From Gammaproteobacteria bacterium (GTDB lineage Bacteria > Pseudomonadota > Gammaproteobacteria > Steroidobacterales > Rariloculaceae), in NCBI GenBank assembly GCA_004357505.1, contig SMWC01000014.1, positions 1-11,410 on the forward strand: 11,410 nucleotides of DNA, given 5' to 3'. The notes beneath the pieces are model-generated. The model had not been told where the DNA came from and did no database searches. It saw nothing but the letters and a program-made list of their open reading frames with translations. Of the stretch, positions 1 through 6,731 are shown one piece after another; position 1 is the stretch's first letter, and every line of letters begins with the position of its first letter. The position numbers were made by a program, and so were the translations under genes.

Positions 1-609
1 GATGAGAATGAACTGGCGCACTATGCGGCAAGCTGTGCCGACGTCGAGTACGAGTTTCCTTTTGGCTTCAGCGAACTCGAGGGCATCGCCAACCGTACCG
101 ACTTCGATTTGCGCCGACACATGGATAGCAGCGGTAAGGACCTGCGTTACTTTGACGACCAAGAGCCCGATCCGGCGAAGCGTCGGTACCTACCCTACGT
201 GATCGAGCCATCCGCCGGCAGCGACAGAGCTGTGCTGGCCTTTCTCTGCGACGCCTATACCGAAGACGAGGTGGCCGGGGAGTTGCGAACGGTCTTGAAG
301 CTCCATCCTCGCCTAGCGCCGATCAAGGCTGCCGTGTTTCCGCTCGTCAAGAAAGACGGGATGCCGGAGCGCGCTCTGACGCTTTATCGGCAACTTCGCC
401 AACAGTTCAGTACGTTCTACGATGAGAAAGGAGCGATCGGGCGACGTTATCGTCGCCAGGATGAAGCAGGCACGCCATTCTGCATCACGGTCGACGGCGA
501 TACCCTGACCGATGATACGGTGACCCTGCGCGAACGTGATAGCTGCGAGCAGATTCGGCTTCGGGCAGGGGAAGTGGGGGCCTATGTGCGGGACCGGGTT
601 GGCGGCTGA
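1..609 (+). CDS. glyQS: Glycine--tRNA ligase, homodimeric (alpha2) class II type, C-terminal 202 residues (5' end outside window)
   Basis: This charges tRNA-Gly with glycine in the cytoplasm. The reading frame is open from base 1 and ends at TGA 607-609, so only the C-terminal part is present. Visible landmarks are GFSELEGIANRTDFDLRRH near local residues 22-40, the class II motif 3 block YVIEPSAGSDRAVLAFL (the motif 3 arginine is in GSDRA), and then a HGTP-type anticodon-binding domain from LHPRLAPIKAAVFPLV through IGRRYRRQDEAGTPFC to the end. These blocks are characteristic of the single-chain GlyRS found in archaea, eukaryotes and some bacteria. They are not those of the GlyQ/GlyS alpha2beta2 enzyme that most gammaproteobacteria encode at this same place beside gmhB and plsC. 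The family identification is firm. The claim that it replaced glyQS in this lineage is inference. gmhB follows after 28 nt, probably in one transcript. Confidence 0.93.
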   Translation, partial: DENELAHYAASCADVEYEFPFGFSELEGIANRTDFDLRRHMDSSGKDLRYFDDQEPDPAKRRYLPYVIEPSAGSDRAVLAFLCDAYTEDEVAGELRTVLKLHPRLAPIKAAVFPLVKKDGMPERALTLYRQLRQQFSTFYDEKGAIGRRYRRQDEAGTPFCITVDGDTLTDDTVTLRERDSCEQIRLRAGEVGAYVRDRVGG

Positions 610-637
610 CCACTGAGTGATCGTTGAGAGTCTGCAG

Positions 638-1192
638 ATGGCAGAGACGGACAAGCTGATCGTTCTCGATCGAGACGGGGTCATCAATCACGACTCCGAG
701 GATTATATAAAGACCCCTGAAGAGTGGCGGCCGTTGGACGGCAGCCTCGACGCAATCGCCGCATTGAACGCAGCTGGCTTTCGCATCGTCGTCGTCAGCA
801 ACCAGTCCGGCATCGGCCGTAGTCTATTCTCAGCGACCGTGCTCGATGAGATTCATCGAAAGATGACATCGGCAGTTGCAGCCGTGGGCGGAGCGATCGC
901 TGGGATCTACTACTGTCCTCACGTTCCCGACGACGGCTGTGATTGCCGTAAACCCCGGCCAGGTCTGCTGGAGCGTGTTAAGGACGACTTCGGCGTCTCG
1001 TTGGCCAGGATACCGTATGTCGGCGACAAAATCGCCGATATCGCGTTGGCGCGCCGAGTCGGCGCAAGGCCAATACTCGTCCTCACCGGTTACGGACAAG
1101 CGACCTTGGCATCGCTGGACGATACCGAGGTCGAAGTCTTCCCGGATCTCGCCAGTGCGGCAACTGCGTTGATTGCGGAACTCGATCAATGA
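638..1192 (+). CDS. gmhB: D-glycero-beta-D-manno-heptose 1,7-bisphosphate 7-phosphatase
   Basis: GmhB removes the C7 phosphate from heptose 1,7-bisphosphate in the cytoplasmic pathway to ADP-heptose, the precursor of the LPS inner core. The 184-residue protein is a HAD-superfamily phosphatase. HAD motif I is LDRDGVIN with D11 (nucleophile) and D13 (acid/base). Motif II is VVSNQSGIGR (about 51-61). The zinc-binding loop is CPHVPDDGCDC (C93, H95, C101, C103), followed by K105 and motif IV VGDKIADI with D130. Length and motifs fit the family. I chose ATG 638 because GAGAG lies about 7 nt upstream and the catalytic motif then sits at the usual distance from the N-terminus. A GTG at 617 would add seven residues and has no clear ribosome binding site. 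The stop overlaps the plsC start as ATGA, implying translational coupling. Confidence 0.93.
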   Translation: MAETDKLIVLDRDGVINHDSEDYIKTPEEWRPLDGSLDAIAALNAAGFRIVVVSNQSGIGRSLFSATVLDEIHRKMTSAVAAVGGAIAGIYYCPHVPDDGCDCRKPRPGLLERVKDDFGVSLARIPYVGDKIADIALARRVGARPILVLTGYGQATLASLDDTEVEVFPDLASAATALIAELDQ

Positions 1193-1908
1193 GCCTGTTC
1201 GCACGCTATACCGGATCACTAATATTTACCGCATACCTGTTTCTGTCGGTTGTCGTCTACGGCCTCACCGCGGTGCTGGTGGCGCCACTGCCTGGTAAGC
1301 TGAGTTATCGGGTTGCGGTTGCCTGGGCCGGGTCGGTACTGTCTCTCCTGAAAGTGCTCTGTAGCCTAGACTACGTTGTCGACGGCGCCGAGCACCTCGA
1401 AAGAGACAATTGCATCGTGCTCTTGAAGCACTCTTCCTCATGGGAAACGATCGCCCAGTTCAAGATCTTCCCGCGCCAGACCTGGGTTATGAAGCGGGAA
1501 CTTCTGTGGGCGCCGATTCTTGGCTGGGTATTACGCGGATTGCAGCCCATCGCGATCGACCGTAAGTCCGGCCGCGCTGCTGTTGAGCAGGTGGTTGCGC
1601 AGGGACGTGATCGTCTTGAGCACGGCTACTGGGTCATGATATTTCCCGAAGGGACCCGGGTTAAACCAGGACAGGTTAAACGCTACGGGATAGGCGGGGC
1701 GCTGTTGGGAATCGCCTCCGGCCGTCCGATCATCCCAGTGGCACACAATGCGGGCGAGTTCTGGCCACGGCGTGCCTGGCTTAAACGTCCGGGAACCATA
1801 CGGCTCATCATCGGCGCACCGATCCAAACAACCGGCCGCGATCCCAGGGATCTAACCGACGAAATACAGCGTTGGATCGAGTCCACCATCTCCGCGATGG
1901 GCCGTTAG
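1189..1908 (+). CDS. plsC: 1-acyl-sn-glycerol-3-phosphate acyltransferase (PlsC/LPLAT family)
   Basis: This is predicted to acylate lysophosphatidic acid to phosphatidic acid at the inner membrane. The 239-residue protein has an N-terminal hydrophobic segment (about residues 8-33) for membrane anchoring, then the acyltransferase fold. Motif I reads KHSSSWET (H81 and E86, an HX4E rather than the common HX4D). Motif II is GLQPIAIDR (about 117-125), motif III is FPEGTR (152-157) and motif IV is IIPVAHNAG around P183. It starts at the ATG that overlaps the gmhB stop (ATGA). It is the same gene that lies between gmhB and gyrB in pseudomonads. It ends four bases before the gyrB stop on the opposite strand, with no obvious terminator between. 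The acyl donor and physiological substrate cannot be read from sequence; a lyso-ornithine-lipid or other lysolipid substrate is an alternative. Confidence 0.9.
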   Translation: MSLFARYTGSLIFTAYLFLSVVVYGLTAVLVAPLPGKLSYRVAVAWAGSVLSLLKVLCSLDYVVDGAEHLERDNCIVLLKHSSSWETIAQFKIFPRQTWVMKRELLWAPILGWVLRGLQPIAIDRKSGRAAVEQVVAQGRDRLEHGYWVMIFPEGTRVKPGQVKRYGIGGALLGIASGRPIIPVAHNAGEFWPRRAWLKRPGTIRLIIGAPIQTTGRDPRDLTDEIQRWIESTISAMGR

Positions 1909-1912
1909 CGGG

Positions 1913-4327
1913 CTAGACGTCTAGGTTCGCCACCGCCAGCGCATTACGCTCGATAAATTCCCGCCGCGGCTCGACTTGATCACCCATCAGTGTGGTAAAT
2001 ATCTCATCTGCCGCAACGGCATCTTCGATGCGAACCTGCAGTAGACGTCTGGTCTCGGGATTGACCGTCGTCTCCCACAACTGGTCAGGATTCATCTCAC
2101 CGAGGCCTTTATAACGCTGGATACTCTGACCTTTTTTGGCTTGGCTCATGAGCCAGTCGATCGCTTCAGGGAAACTATCGACCTCTGTTTGCTCTTTGCC
2201 CCGCGACACGACCGCACCCGATTGCAGGAGGTCCTTCAACTCAGCGCCGATGGCAGCGATCTGCCGGTATTCAGGGGAGCGGAAAAAACCCTGGTGAATG
2301 ATGATCAGCGACGTGACACCGAAATGGTCCCGGCTGACGACCAGCGAAGCGTCGGTGTCATCTTGGTGTTGCTGAATGCGAACCCGATAGCGTGGCCCAG
2401 GGCCATCGAGAGTCTTCAGGCGATCTTCGAGTTGCGTACACCAAGAACCAAATGCCTTCTCATCATCCAGATCGTTCTCAGCAATCTTCTGCAACCACAT
2501 CATGGCGCGTAACACGTTCTCATCGTAACGGCGTCCCCAGCGCTTAATAATGCTCTGGACTTCCATGTACTTGAGCGCCAGTTTCTCAAGCGGTTCGCCC
2601 TTGATCGGCGGAGCGTTGGGGTTAACGCGGAGCTCGGCACCCTCGATAGCGCTCGCGAGCATCAACTCGCTCAGCTCGGCATCGTCTTTAACATAAGTTT
2701 CCTGCTTGCCCCGCTTGAGCTTGTACAGCGGCGGTTGTGCAATGTAGATGTGCCCGCGTTCGATGAGTTCGACCATCTGCCGATAGAAGAACGTCAATAG
2801 TAGCGTTCGGATATGCGACCCATCGACGTCAGCATCCGTCATGATGATGATGCGGTGATAGCGAAGCTTGTCAGGGTCAAAATCAGCCCGCCCGATGCCG
2901 CAGCCGAGCGCGGTGATCAACGTCCCGACCTCGGGTGACTGCAACATCTTGTCGAAACGCGCCTTTTCGACGTTCAGAATCTTGCCCTTCAACGGCAGAA
3001 TCGCTTGCGTGCGGCGATCTCGGCCTTGCTTGGCCGACCCGCCGGCGGAATCGCCCTCGACGAGAAATAATTCCGACAGGGCCGGGTCTTTCTCCTGGCA
3101 ATCGGCCAATTTCCCGGGCAATCCGGCGATATCCAGGGCCCCTTTTCGCCGCGTCATCTCGCGGGCCTTGCGCGCCGCTTCCCTGGCTCGCGCCGCCTCG
3201 ACAATCTTACCGACGATCATTTTGGCTTCGGCCGGGTGCTCGAGCAAGAACGCTTCCAGTTCGGAGCTGACTACCGACTCGACAGCGCCTTTAACCGCAG
3301 AAGAAACCAGCTTGTCTTTGGTCTGCGACGAAAACTTCGGATCCGGCAGTTTGACCGACAGCACCGCGGTCAGGCCTTCGCGGGCGTCGTCGCCACTCGT
3401 TGCCACTCTCTCCCTGCGGCTGATCCCTTCTCGCTCGATATAGGCATTGAGCGTCCGGGTCAGCCCCGCACGGAAACCTGCCAGATGCGTACCGCCGTCC
3501 TTCTGCGGCACATTATTCGTGTAGCAGAAAGTCCCTTCCTGGTAACCGTCGTTCCACTGTAGAGCGACCTCGACCTGAACTTCAGCGCGGCTCACCTGAA
3601 AATGTACGATCGACGGATGAATTGGCGTTTTGTTGCGGTTCAGATGGGCAACGAATGCTCGGATTCCGCCTTGGTGCTCGAATACCTCGCTGCGATTATC
3701 GCGCTCATCGGTCAGCGTGATTCGAACCCCGGAGTTCAGGAATGACAACTCCCGAAGTCGCTTGGCCAGGATGTCGTAGTCGAACTCGATATTGGTGAAA
3801 ATGGTCGGGCTGGGCTTGAAGTGTACGCTGGTACCCGTTCGCTCGGTCTCACCGATCGGAGCGATCGGCGCCAACGGCTCGCCCATCGCGTAGTGTTGAC
3901 GATAGATCTTTCCGCCACGCTCAATGGTCAGCACAAGGGTCTCCGACAGCCCATTGACCACCGATACGCCGACCCCGTGCAGTCCGCCGGAAACCTTGTA
4001 GGAGTTATCGTCGAATTTTGCACCAGCGTGCAGGATCGTCATGATGACTTCTGCTGCTGAGCGGCCTTCGTCGGGATGAATATCGACGGGAATACCGCGG
4101 CCATCATCTGTGGCCGTGATGGACTCGTCCGGGTGGATCGTCACGGTGATTTCGTGGCAATAGCCCGCCAGTGCCTCGTCGATCGAGTTGTCGACGACTT
4201 CGAAAACCATGTGATGAAGCCCGGAGCCGTCATCGGTATCACCGATGTACATCCCCGGACGTTTTCTGACTGCCTCAAGGCCCTTTAAGACCTTGATATT
4301 CCTAGAAGTATACTCGCTCTCACTCAT
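1913..4327 (-). CDS. gyrB: DNA gyrase subunit B
   Basis: This is the ATPase/TOPRIM subunit of DNA gyrase, which with GyrA introduces negative supercoils. The 804-residue protein matches E. coli GyrB almost position for position. The GHKL ATPase has E43 (catalytic base), N47, the DDGRGIP motif at 74-80 and GGLHGVGVSVVN at 114-125. The transducer lysine is in QTKDKL (K337). The TOPRIM metal ligands are E424 in FLVEGDSAGG and D498/D500/D502 in MTDADVDG. A block of about 170 residues between the TOPRIM core and the C-terminal tail (QRYKGLGEMNPDQLW) gives the long form seen in beta/gamma-proteobacteria. D426, K447 and S464, positions linked to quinolone response in E. coli, are the wild-type residues. 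ATG at 4325-4327 is the start, with only a weak ribosome binding site, 31 nt after the recF stop. It is the last gene of the dnaA-dnaN-recF-gyrB series. Confidence 0.98.
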   Translation of the reverse strand: MSESEYTSRNIKVLKGLEAVRKRPGMYIGDTDDGSGLHHMVFEVVDNSIDEALAGYCHEITVTIHPDESITATDDGRGIPVDIHPDEGRSAAEVIMTILHAGAKFDDNSYKVSGGLHGVGVSVVNGLSETLVLTIERGGKIYRQHYAMGEPLAPIAPIGETERTGTSVHFKPSPTIFTNIEFDYDILAKRLRELSFLNSGVRITLTDERDNRSEVFEHQGGIRAFVAHLNRNKTPIHPSIVHFQVSRAEVQVEVALQWNDGYQEGTFCYTNNVPQKDGGTHLAGFRAGLTRTLNAYIEREGISRRERVATSGDDAREGLTAVLSVKLPDPKFSSQTKDKLVSSAVKGAVESVVSSELEAFLLEHPAEAKMIVGKIVEAARAREAARKAREMTRRKGALDIAGLPGKLADCQEKDPALSELFLVEGDSAGGSAKQGRDRRTQAILPLKGKILNVEKARFDKMLQSPEVGTLITALGCGIGRADFDPDKLRYHRIIIMTDADVDGSHIRTLLLTFFYRQMVELIERGHIYIAQPPLYKLKRGKQETYVKDDAELSELMLASAIEGAELRVNPNAPPIKGEPLEKLALKYMEVQSIIKRWGRRYDENVLRAMMWLQKIAENDLDDEKAFGSWCTQLEDRLKTLDGPGPRYRVRIQQHQDDTDASLVVSRDHFGVTSLIIIHQGFFRSPEYRQIAAIGAELKDLLQSGAVVSRGKEQTEVDSFPEAIDWLMSQAKKGQSIQRYKGLGEMNPDQLWETTVNPETRRLLQVRIEDAVAADEIFTTLMGDQVEPRREFIERNALAVANLDV

Positions 4328-4358
4328 GCCGAAACCGACTCACAACAAAACCTGTGCA

Positions 4359-5417
4359 TTATAACACCGGCGTGACCCTGCCTTGTTCCACGTGAAACAC
4401 CGGGAAATCGTGCGCAGGCGGCAGCCTGGCTTCCGATAGCCCAGTCAGAACCAGCTGCGCCGGCAGCTCGTCCAGGGCCGCCAACAACCCCTCGAGCGCG
4501 CTCTGATCCAGCTCTGCGGCTGGATCGTCCACGAGCAACACACCGCCGTCCTCGCGATCCGCGGCAGAAACCCGTATCTGCGCCAGGATCAGCGCCGCTG
4601 CGACCAGTTTCTGCTGGCCACGGGAGACCTCATCGCGAACCGTTCGAGTGCCCATGTTGACCACCATGTCCGCCCTGTGTGGCCCGACATGGGTAAAACC
4701 GAACGATCGATCGTTTTTATCCGACGAATTCAGCGCCTCCGGTAAACTCAAACCGCTTCGCCAGCCGCTTTGATAGTCAATCTCGACCGGGCTGCCAAGC
4801 AGTTTCTCACCAAGTCCGGCCAAAGCGCCCTGCAATTTTTCCACATACCGTGATCGTGCCTCATTAACGGTCGCAGCCGCGGCGAGAAATCCCTCGTTCC
4901 AGGTCCGGGCGCCCTGGCCTTGCTTCAGCGCAGCATTTCGCTGGCCGAGGACGCGCCGGTAACGTCGCCAGCTATCAAGATAGCGTGGTTCCACGTGGAA
5001 CACTCCCCAGTCGAGGAAACGCCGCCGTTCTCTAGGGTTCCCCTCGATCAAGCGATGAATACTGGGTTCGATCACGTGAACCGGCAGGATCGGAGCAAGC
5101 GTCGCTATCCCTGTTGGCGTCTTGCCATCAAGCCGAAGCCGCAGGCCTTCTTTCCCAAGCGCTACGCCCAAATGATGCTTTACCTCATTGCTATCGAGTT
5201 CGCCATACACCGAAAACCCAGCGTCACCGTGCCGGATCAGCCGCCGATTCTGCCGTGTGCGGAACGATCTACCGCGGCCCAGCATATAAATTGCCTCGAG
5301 CACGCTGGTTTTGCCGGCACCGTTGCGTCCAAAGAGATAGTTACGTTGCGGGTGAAGTTCGAGCTCAACGGCCGCTAAACAGCGGAAAGATCGAATCCGT
5401 ACCCGGCTTAGAGGCAC
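4359..5417 (-). CDS. recF: DNA replication and repair protein RecF
   Basis: RecF is an SMC-like ATPase of the RecFOR pathway that helps load RecA at single-strand gaps and stalled forks. Walker A is GRNGAGKT (30-37). The ABC-type signature is VSRGQQKL, and Walker B is VLLVDD (about 293-298) followed by PAAELD. I chose GTG at 5415-5417, giving 352 residues beginning (V)PLSRVRIRSFR, because this matches the usual RecF N-terminus and leaves 28 nt after the dnaN stop. An upstream ATG at 5489 is possible, but it would overlap dnaN by 44 nt and add 24 residues that merely read the dnaN tail in another frame. No strong Shine-Dalgarno sequence is visible, so coupling to dnaN translation is plausible. 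Two parS sites lie inside the gene and both are read as VFHVE (residues 139-143 and 340-344). Confidence 0.95.
   Translation of the reverse strand: MPLSRVRIRSFRCLAAVELELHPQRNYLFGRNGAGKTSVLEAIYMLGRGRSFRTRQNRRLIRHGDAGFSVYGELDSNEVKHHLGVALGKEGLRLRLDGKTPTGIATLAPILPVHVIEPSIHRLIEGNPRERRRFLDWGVFHVEPRYLDSWRRYRRVLGQRNAALKQGQGARTWNEGFLAAAATVNEARSRYVEKLQGALAGLGEKLLGSPVEIDYQSGWRSGLSLPEALNSSDKNDRSFGFTHVGPHRADMVVNMGTRTVRDEVSRGQQKLVAAALILAQIRVSAADREDGGVLLVDDPAAELDQSALEGLLAALDELPAQLVLTGLSEARLPPAHDFPVFHVEQGRVTPVL
4384..4399. promoter_or_regulatory. parS centromere-like ParB-binding site 1 (3' end of recF)
   Basis: TGTTCCACGTGAAACA is an exact match to the established bacterial chromosomal parS consensus TGTTNCACGTGAAACA. 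ParB (Spo0J) nucleates here and spreads, marking the origin region for ParA-driven segregation and SMC loading. It lies in the last codons of recF (residues 340-345). parS clusters near oriC are the norm, which supports function. The parAB genes themselves are not in this window; in this locus type they usually lie beyond mnmE-mnmG. Confidence 0.9.
4987..5002. promoter_or_regulatory. parS centromere-like ParB-binding site 2 (middle of recF)
   Basis: GGTTCCACGTGGAACA differs from the fully palindromic parS TGTTCCACGTGGAACA only at its first base, and the central 14 bases GTTCCACGTGGAAC (4988-5001) form a perfect palindrome. It lies 603 bp (201 codons) from the first site, so it sits in the same codon phase of recF (residues 139-144). 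Two near-perfect sites within 0.6 kb near the origin strongly suggest a real ParB loading zone. Confidence 0.88.
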
Positions 5418-5445
5418 GTTAAGGTCACTTTTCGCGCCGGTTTCG

Positions 5446-6543
5446 CTACAGACGCATCGGCATAACGACGAACTTGCTGTTATTGTCACTCGACCCGCGA
5501 ATCAGGCAGCTCGAATTCATATCACCTAGCCCGACTTCAACCTGGTCTTCGTGGACCGCACTCAGCGCATCCAGCAGGTAGTTAACGTTGAAGCCGATTT
5601 CCATCGATTCACCGTTGTACTCAATCTCCAGAGACTCTTCGGCTTCTTCCTGCTCTGGATTATTGGCTTGAATCGTGACGTTATTATCCTCGAGCACAAG
5701 CCTCACCCCTCGATACTTTTCGTTCGATAGAATTGCCGCACGTTGTAGTGCGTGGCGCAGCAAATTTCGGTCTACTGTGACGATATTCTGTGGTTTTGCT
5801 GGAAGCACTCGCTCGTAGTCCGGAAATTTCCCGTCAATGAGCTTTGAAGTAAACCGAATGCTATCGATCTGTGCCCGTATATGATTTGCTCCGAGCGTTA
5901 ACTCCACCTCCCCGTCACCGTCCAACAAACGCTGGAGCTCCAGCACACCCTTACGAGGCACGATAATCTGCCCATCTCGCTGCGCAGCCTCCGCCATTTG
6001 CAGTTCCGCCATCGCCAAACGATGTCCATCGGTCGCAACCGCCCTGAGCGTATGTCCTTCAGTCTCCAACAACAGCCCGTTCAAATAATACCGGACATCC
6101 TGGTGCGCCATAGAGAACTGCGTCTGTTCCAACAGGTGTCGCAGTGCCTGCCGATCCAACTGCAATGTTTGTTGCGCCGAAATTTCATCAACCACCGGGA
6201 AGTCAGCCGCACGCAACGTTGACAACATAAAACGGCTTCTGCCCGCCCGAATCGTGACACGATTACCGCTGACCGAAATCTTGATTTGCGCATTATCCGG
6301 AAGCGCTTTGCAGATGTCATACAGCTTCCGACCGGGTATCGTAATTTCTCCGGGCGATTCAACCTCAACTTCCGTCTCTGCCAACAGTTCTACTTCAAGA
6401 TCCGTAGCAGTGACTTTCAATGAACTGTCGGTAATTACTACTAGAACATTACTGAGGATCGGCATGGTTTGACGCCGCTCCACCACACCGATAACAGCAT
6501 GTAAGGGCTTAAGAATCGTTTCTCGTGATGCACTAAATTTCAT
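5446..6543 (-). CDS. dnaN: DNA polymerase III subunit beta (sliding clamp)
   Basis: DnaN is the ring-shaped dimeric clamp that tethers DNA polymerase III and other DNA enzymes to the template. The 365 residues match the usual length (366 in E. coli). The N-terminus MKFSASRETILKPLHAVIGV and the ERRQTMPILSNVLV block are canonical. Three repeated clamp folds follow, with RFMLSTLRAADFP at the end of domain 1, YYLNGLLLE and ATDGHRLAMAE in domain 2, and FTSKLIDGKFPDYERVLP leading into domain 3. The C-terminus VVMPMRL supplies the hydrophobic cleft that binds clamp-binding peptides. The ATG at 6541-6543 is supported by homology; only a weak AGG precedes it. It is separated from dnaA by 188 nt of AT-rich DNA, so it probably has its own promoter, and recF follows after 28 nt. 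Confidence 0.98.
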   Translation of the reverse strand: MKFSASRETILKPLHAVIGVVERRQTMPILSNVLVVITDSSLKVTATDLEVELLAETEVEVESPGEITIPGRKLYDICKALPDNAQIKISVSGNRVTIRAGRSRFMLSTLRAADFPVVDEISAQQTLQLDRQALRHLLEQTQFSMAHQDVRYYLNGLLLETEGHTLRAVATDGHRLAMAELQMAEAAQRDGQIIVPRKGVLELQRLLDGDGEVELTLGANHIRAQIDSIRFTSKLIDGKFPDYERVLPAKPQNIVTVDRNLLRHALQRAAILSNEKYRGVRLVLEDNNVTIQANNPEQEEAEESLEIEYNGESMEIGFNVNYLLDALSAVHEDQVEVGLGDMNSSCLIRGSSDNNSKFVVMPMRL

Positions 6544-6639
6544 GGTTTTGTACCTGATTAAATGCTCTTTTAATTATTATTATTAAGCCTGTTAATATGA
6601 CGGGATAGTCTAAAAAAATCCTTTATAAACATTGGCTTA

Positions 6640-6648
6640 TGTGAATAA
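6640..6648 (-). promoter_or_regulatory. DnaA box (TTATTCACA on minus strand)
   Basis: On the plus strand this reads TGTGAATAA. Its complement TTATTCACA fits the relaxed DnaA-box consensus TTWTNCACA and differs by one base from the strong box TTATCCACA. It borders the AT-rich block of the dnaA-dnaN spacer. Confidence 0.6.
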
Positions 6649-6687
6649 TAACCATGGGTACGACGACCGTTAAGCTTGTGGAAGGGC

Positions 6688-6696
6688 TGTGAAAAA
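6688..6696 (-). promoter_or_regulatory. Weaker DnaA box (TTTTTCACA on minus strand)
   Basis: Plus-strand TGTGAAAAA is the complement of TTTTTCACA, which matches TTWTNCACA but differs from the strong box at two positions. It lies 39 bases from the other box (centre 6644 to 6692 is 48 bp), nearer dnaA. The A-run it contains could instead be the T-tract of a dnaA terminator. Confidence 0.4.
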
Positions 6697-6723
6697 AGAC
6701 GCCAGGATAAACCGTCCACAGGC
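6692..6723 (-). terminator. Possible weak rho-independent terminator after dnaA
   Basis: Read on the minus strand, 9 nt after the dnaA stop, GCC and GGA can pair with TCC and GGC around a seven-base loop (CGGTTTA), with an unequal internal bulge. Three bases later comes TTTTTT (plus-strand A-run 6692-6697). The order of parts is right for an intrinsic terminator or attenuator, but the stem is short and interrupted, so readthrough into dnaN is likely. Confidence 0.3.
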
Positions 6724-6731
6724 TATCCTCA

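Larger units (their letters stand above)
6544..6731. other. AT-rich dnaA-dnaN intergenic region with DnaA boxes; candidate unwinding element / origin segment
   Basis: This 188-nt spacer contains no gene. By my count 75 of the 100 bases at 6551-6650 are A or T, in clear contrast to the GC-rich flanks. It includes an ATT triplet run (6573-6585) and A- and T-rich tracts. The dnaA-proximal half carries relaxed-consensus DnaA boxes at 6640-6648 and 6688-6696. An AT-rich stretch next to DnaA boxes beside dnaA is what a DNA unwinding element looks like. dnaA-dnaN spacers act as origins or origin parts in several bacteria, and pseudomonads have candidate origin sequences on both sides of dnaA. The region must also supply the dnaN promoter, but I could not pick out convincing -35/-10 boxes. 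Whether it is oriC is inference. Confidence 0.5.

Noticed and set aside
617..637. GTG 617 as the gmhB start
   Set aside because: No ribosome binding site, and ATG 638 places the HAD motif at the usual N-terminal distance with GAGAG upstream.
1913..1924. 12-bp perfect palindrome CTAGACGTCTAG at the convergent plsC/gyrB ends
   Set aside because: It encodes the last GyrB codons, has no loop or T-tract, and is short enough to occur by chance; not a credible terminator.
2868..3443. Long open frame on the plus strand opposite gyrB
   Set aside because: It is antisense to a strongly conserved part of gyrB, has low-complexity Arg/Ser/Pro-rich translation and no recognisable motif; explained by GC-rich codon bias.
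4837..4845. DnaA-box match TTTTCCACA inside recF
   Set aside because: A single relaxed-consensus match in coding sequence is expected by chance; no neighbouring boxes or AT-rich DNA.
5066..5081. Third parS-like sequence around TCACGTGAACC in recF
   Set aside because: It has the CACGTG core, but about five of 16 positions differ from consensus; not comparable with the two good sites.
5418..5489. ATG 5489 as the recF start
   Set aside because: It would overlap dnaN by 44 nt and add residues that are only the frame-shifted dnaN tail; GTG 5417 matches the family N-terminus.
6712..6720. CCGTCCACA and TGTGGAAGG (6677-6685) as further DnaA boxes in the dnaA-dnaN spacer
   Set aside because: Each has three mismatches in the AT half of the box; too weak to call.
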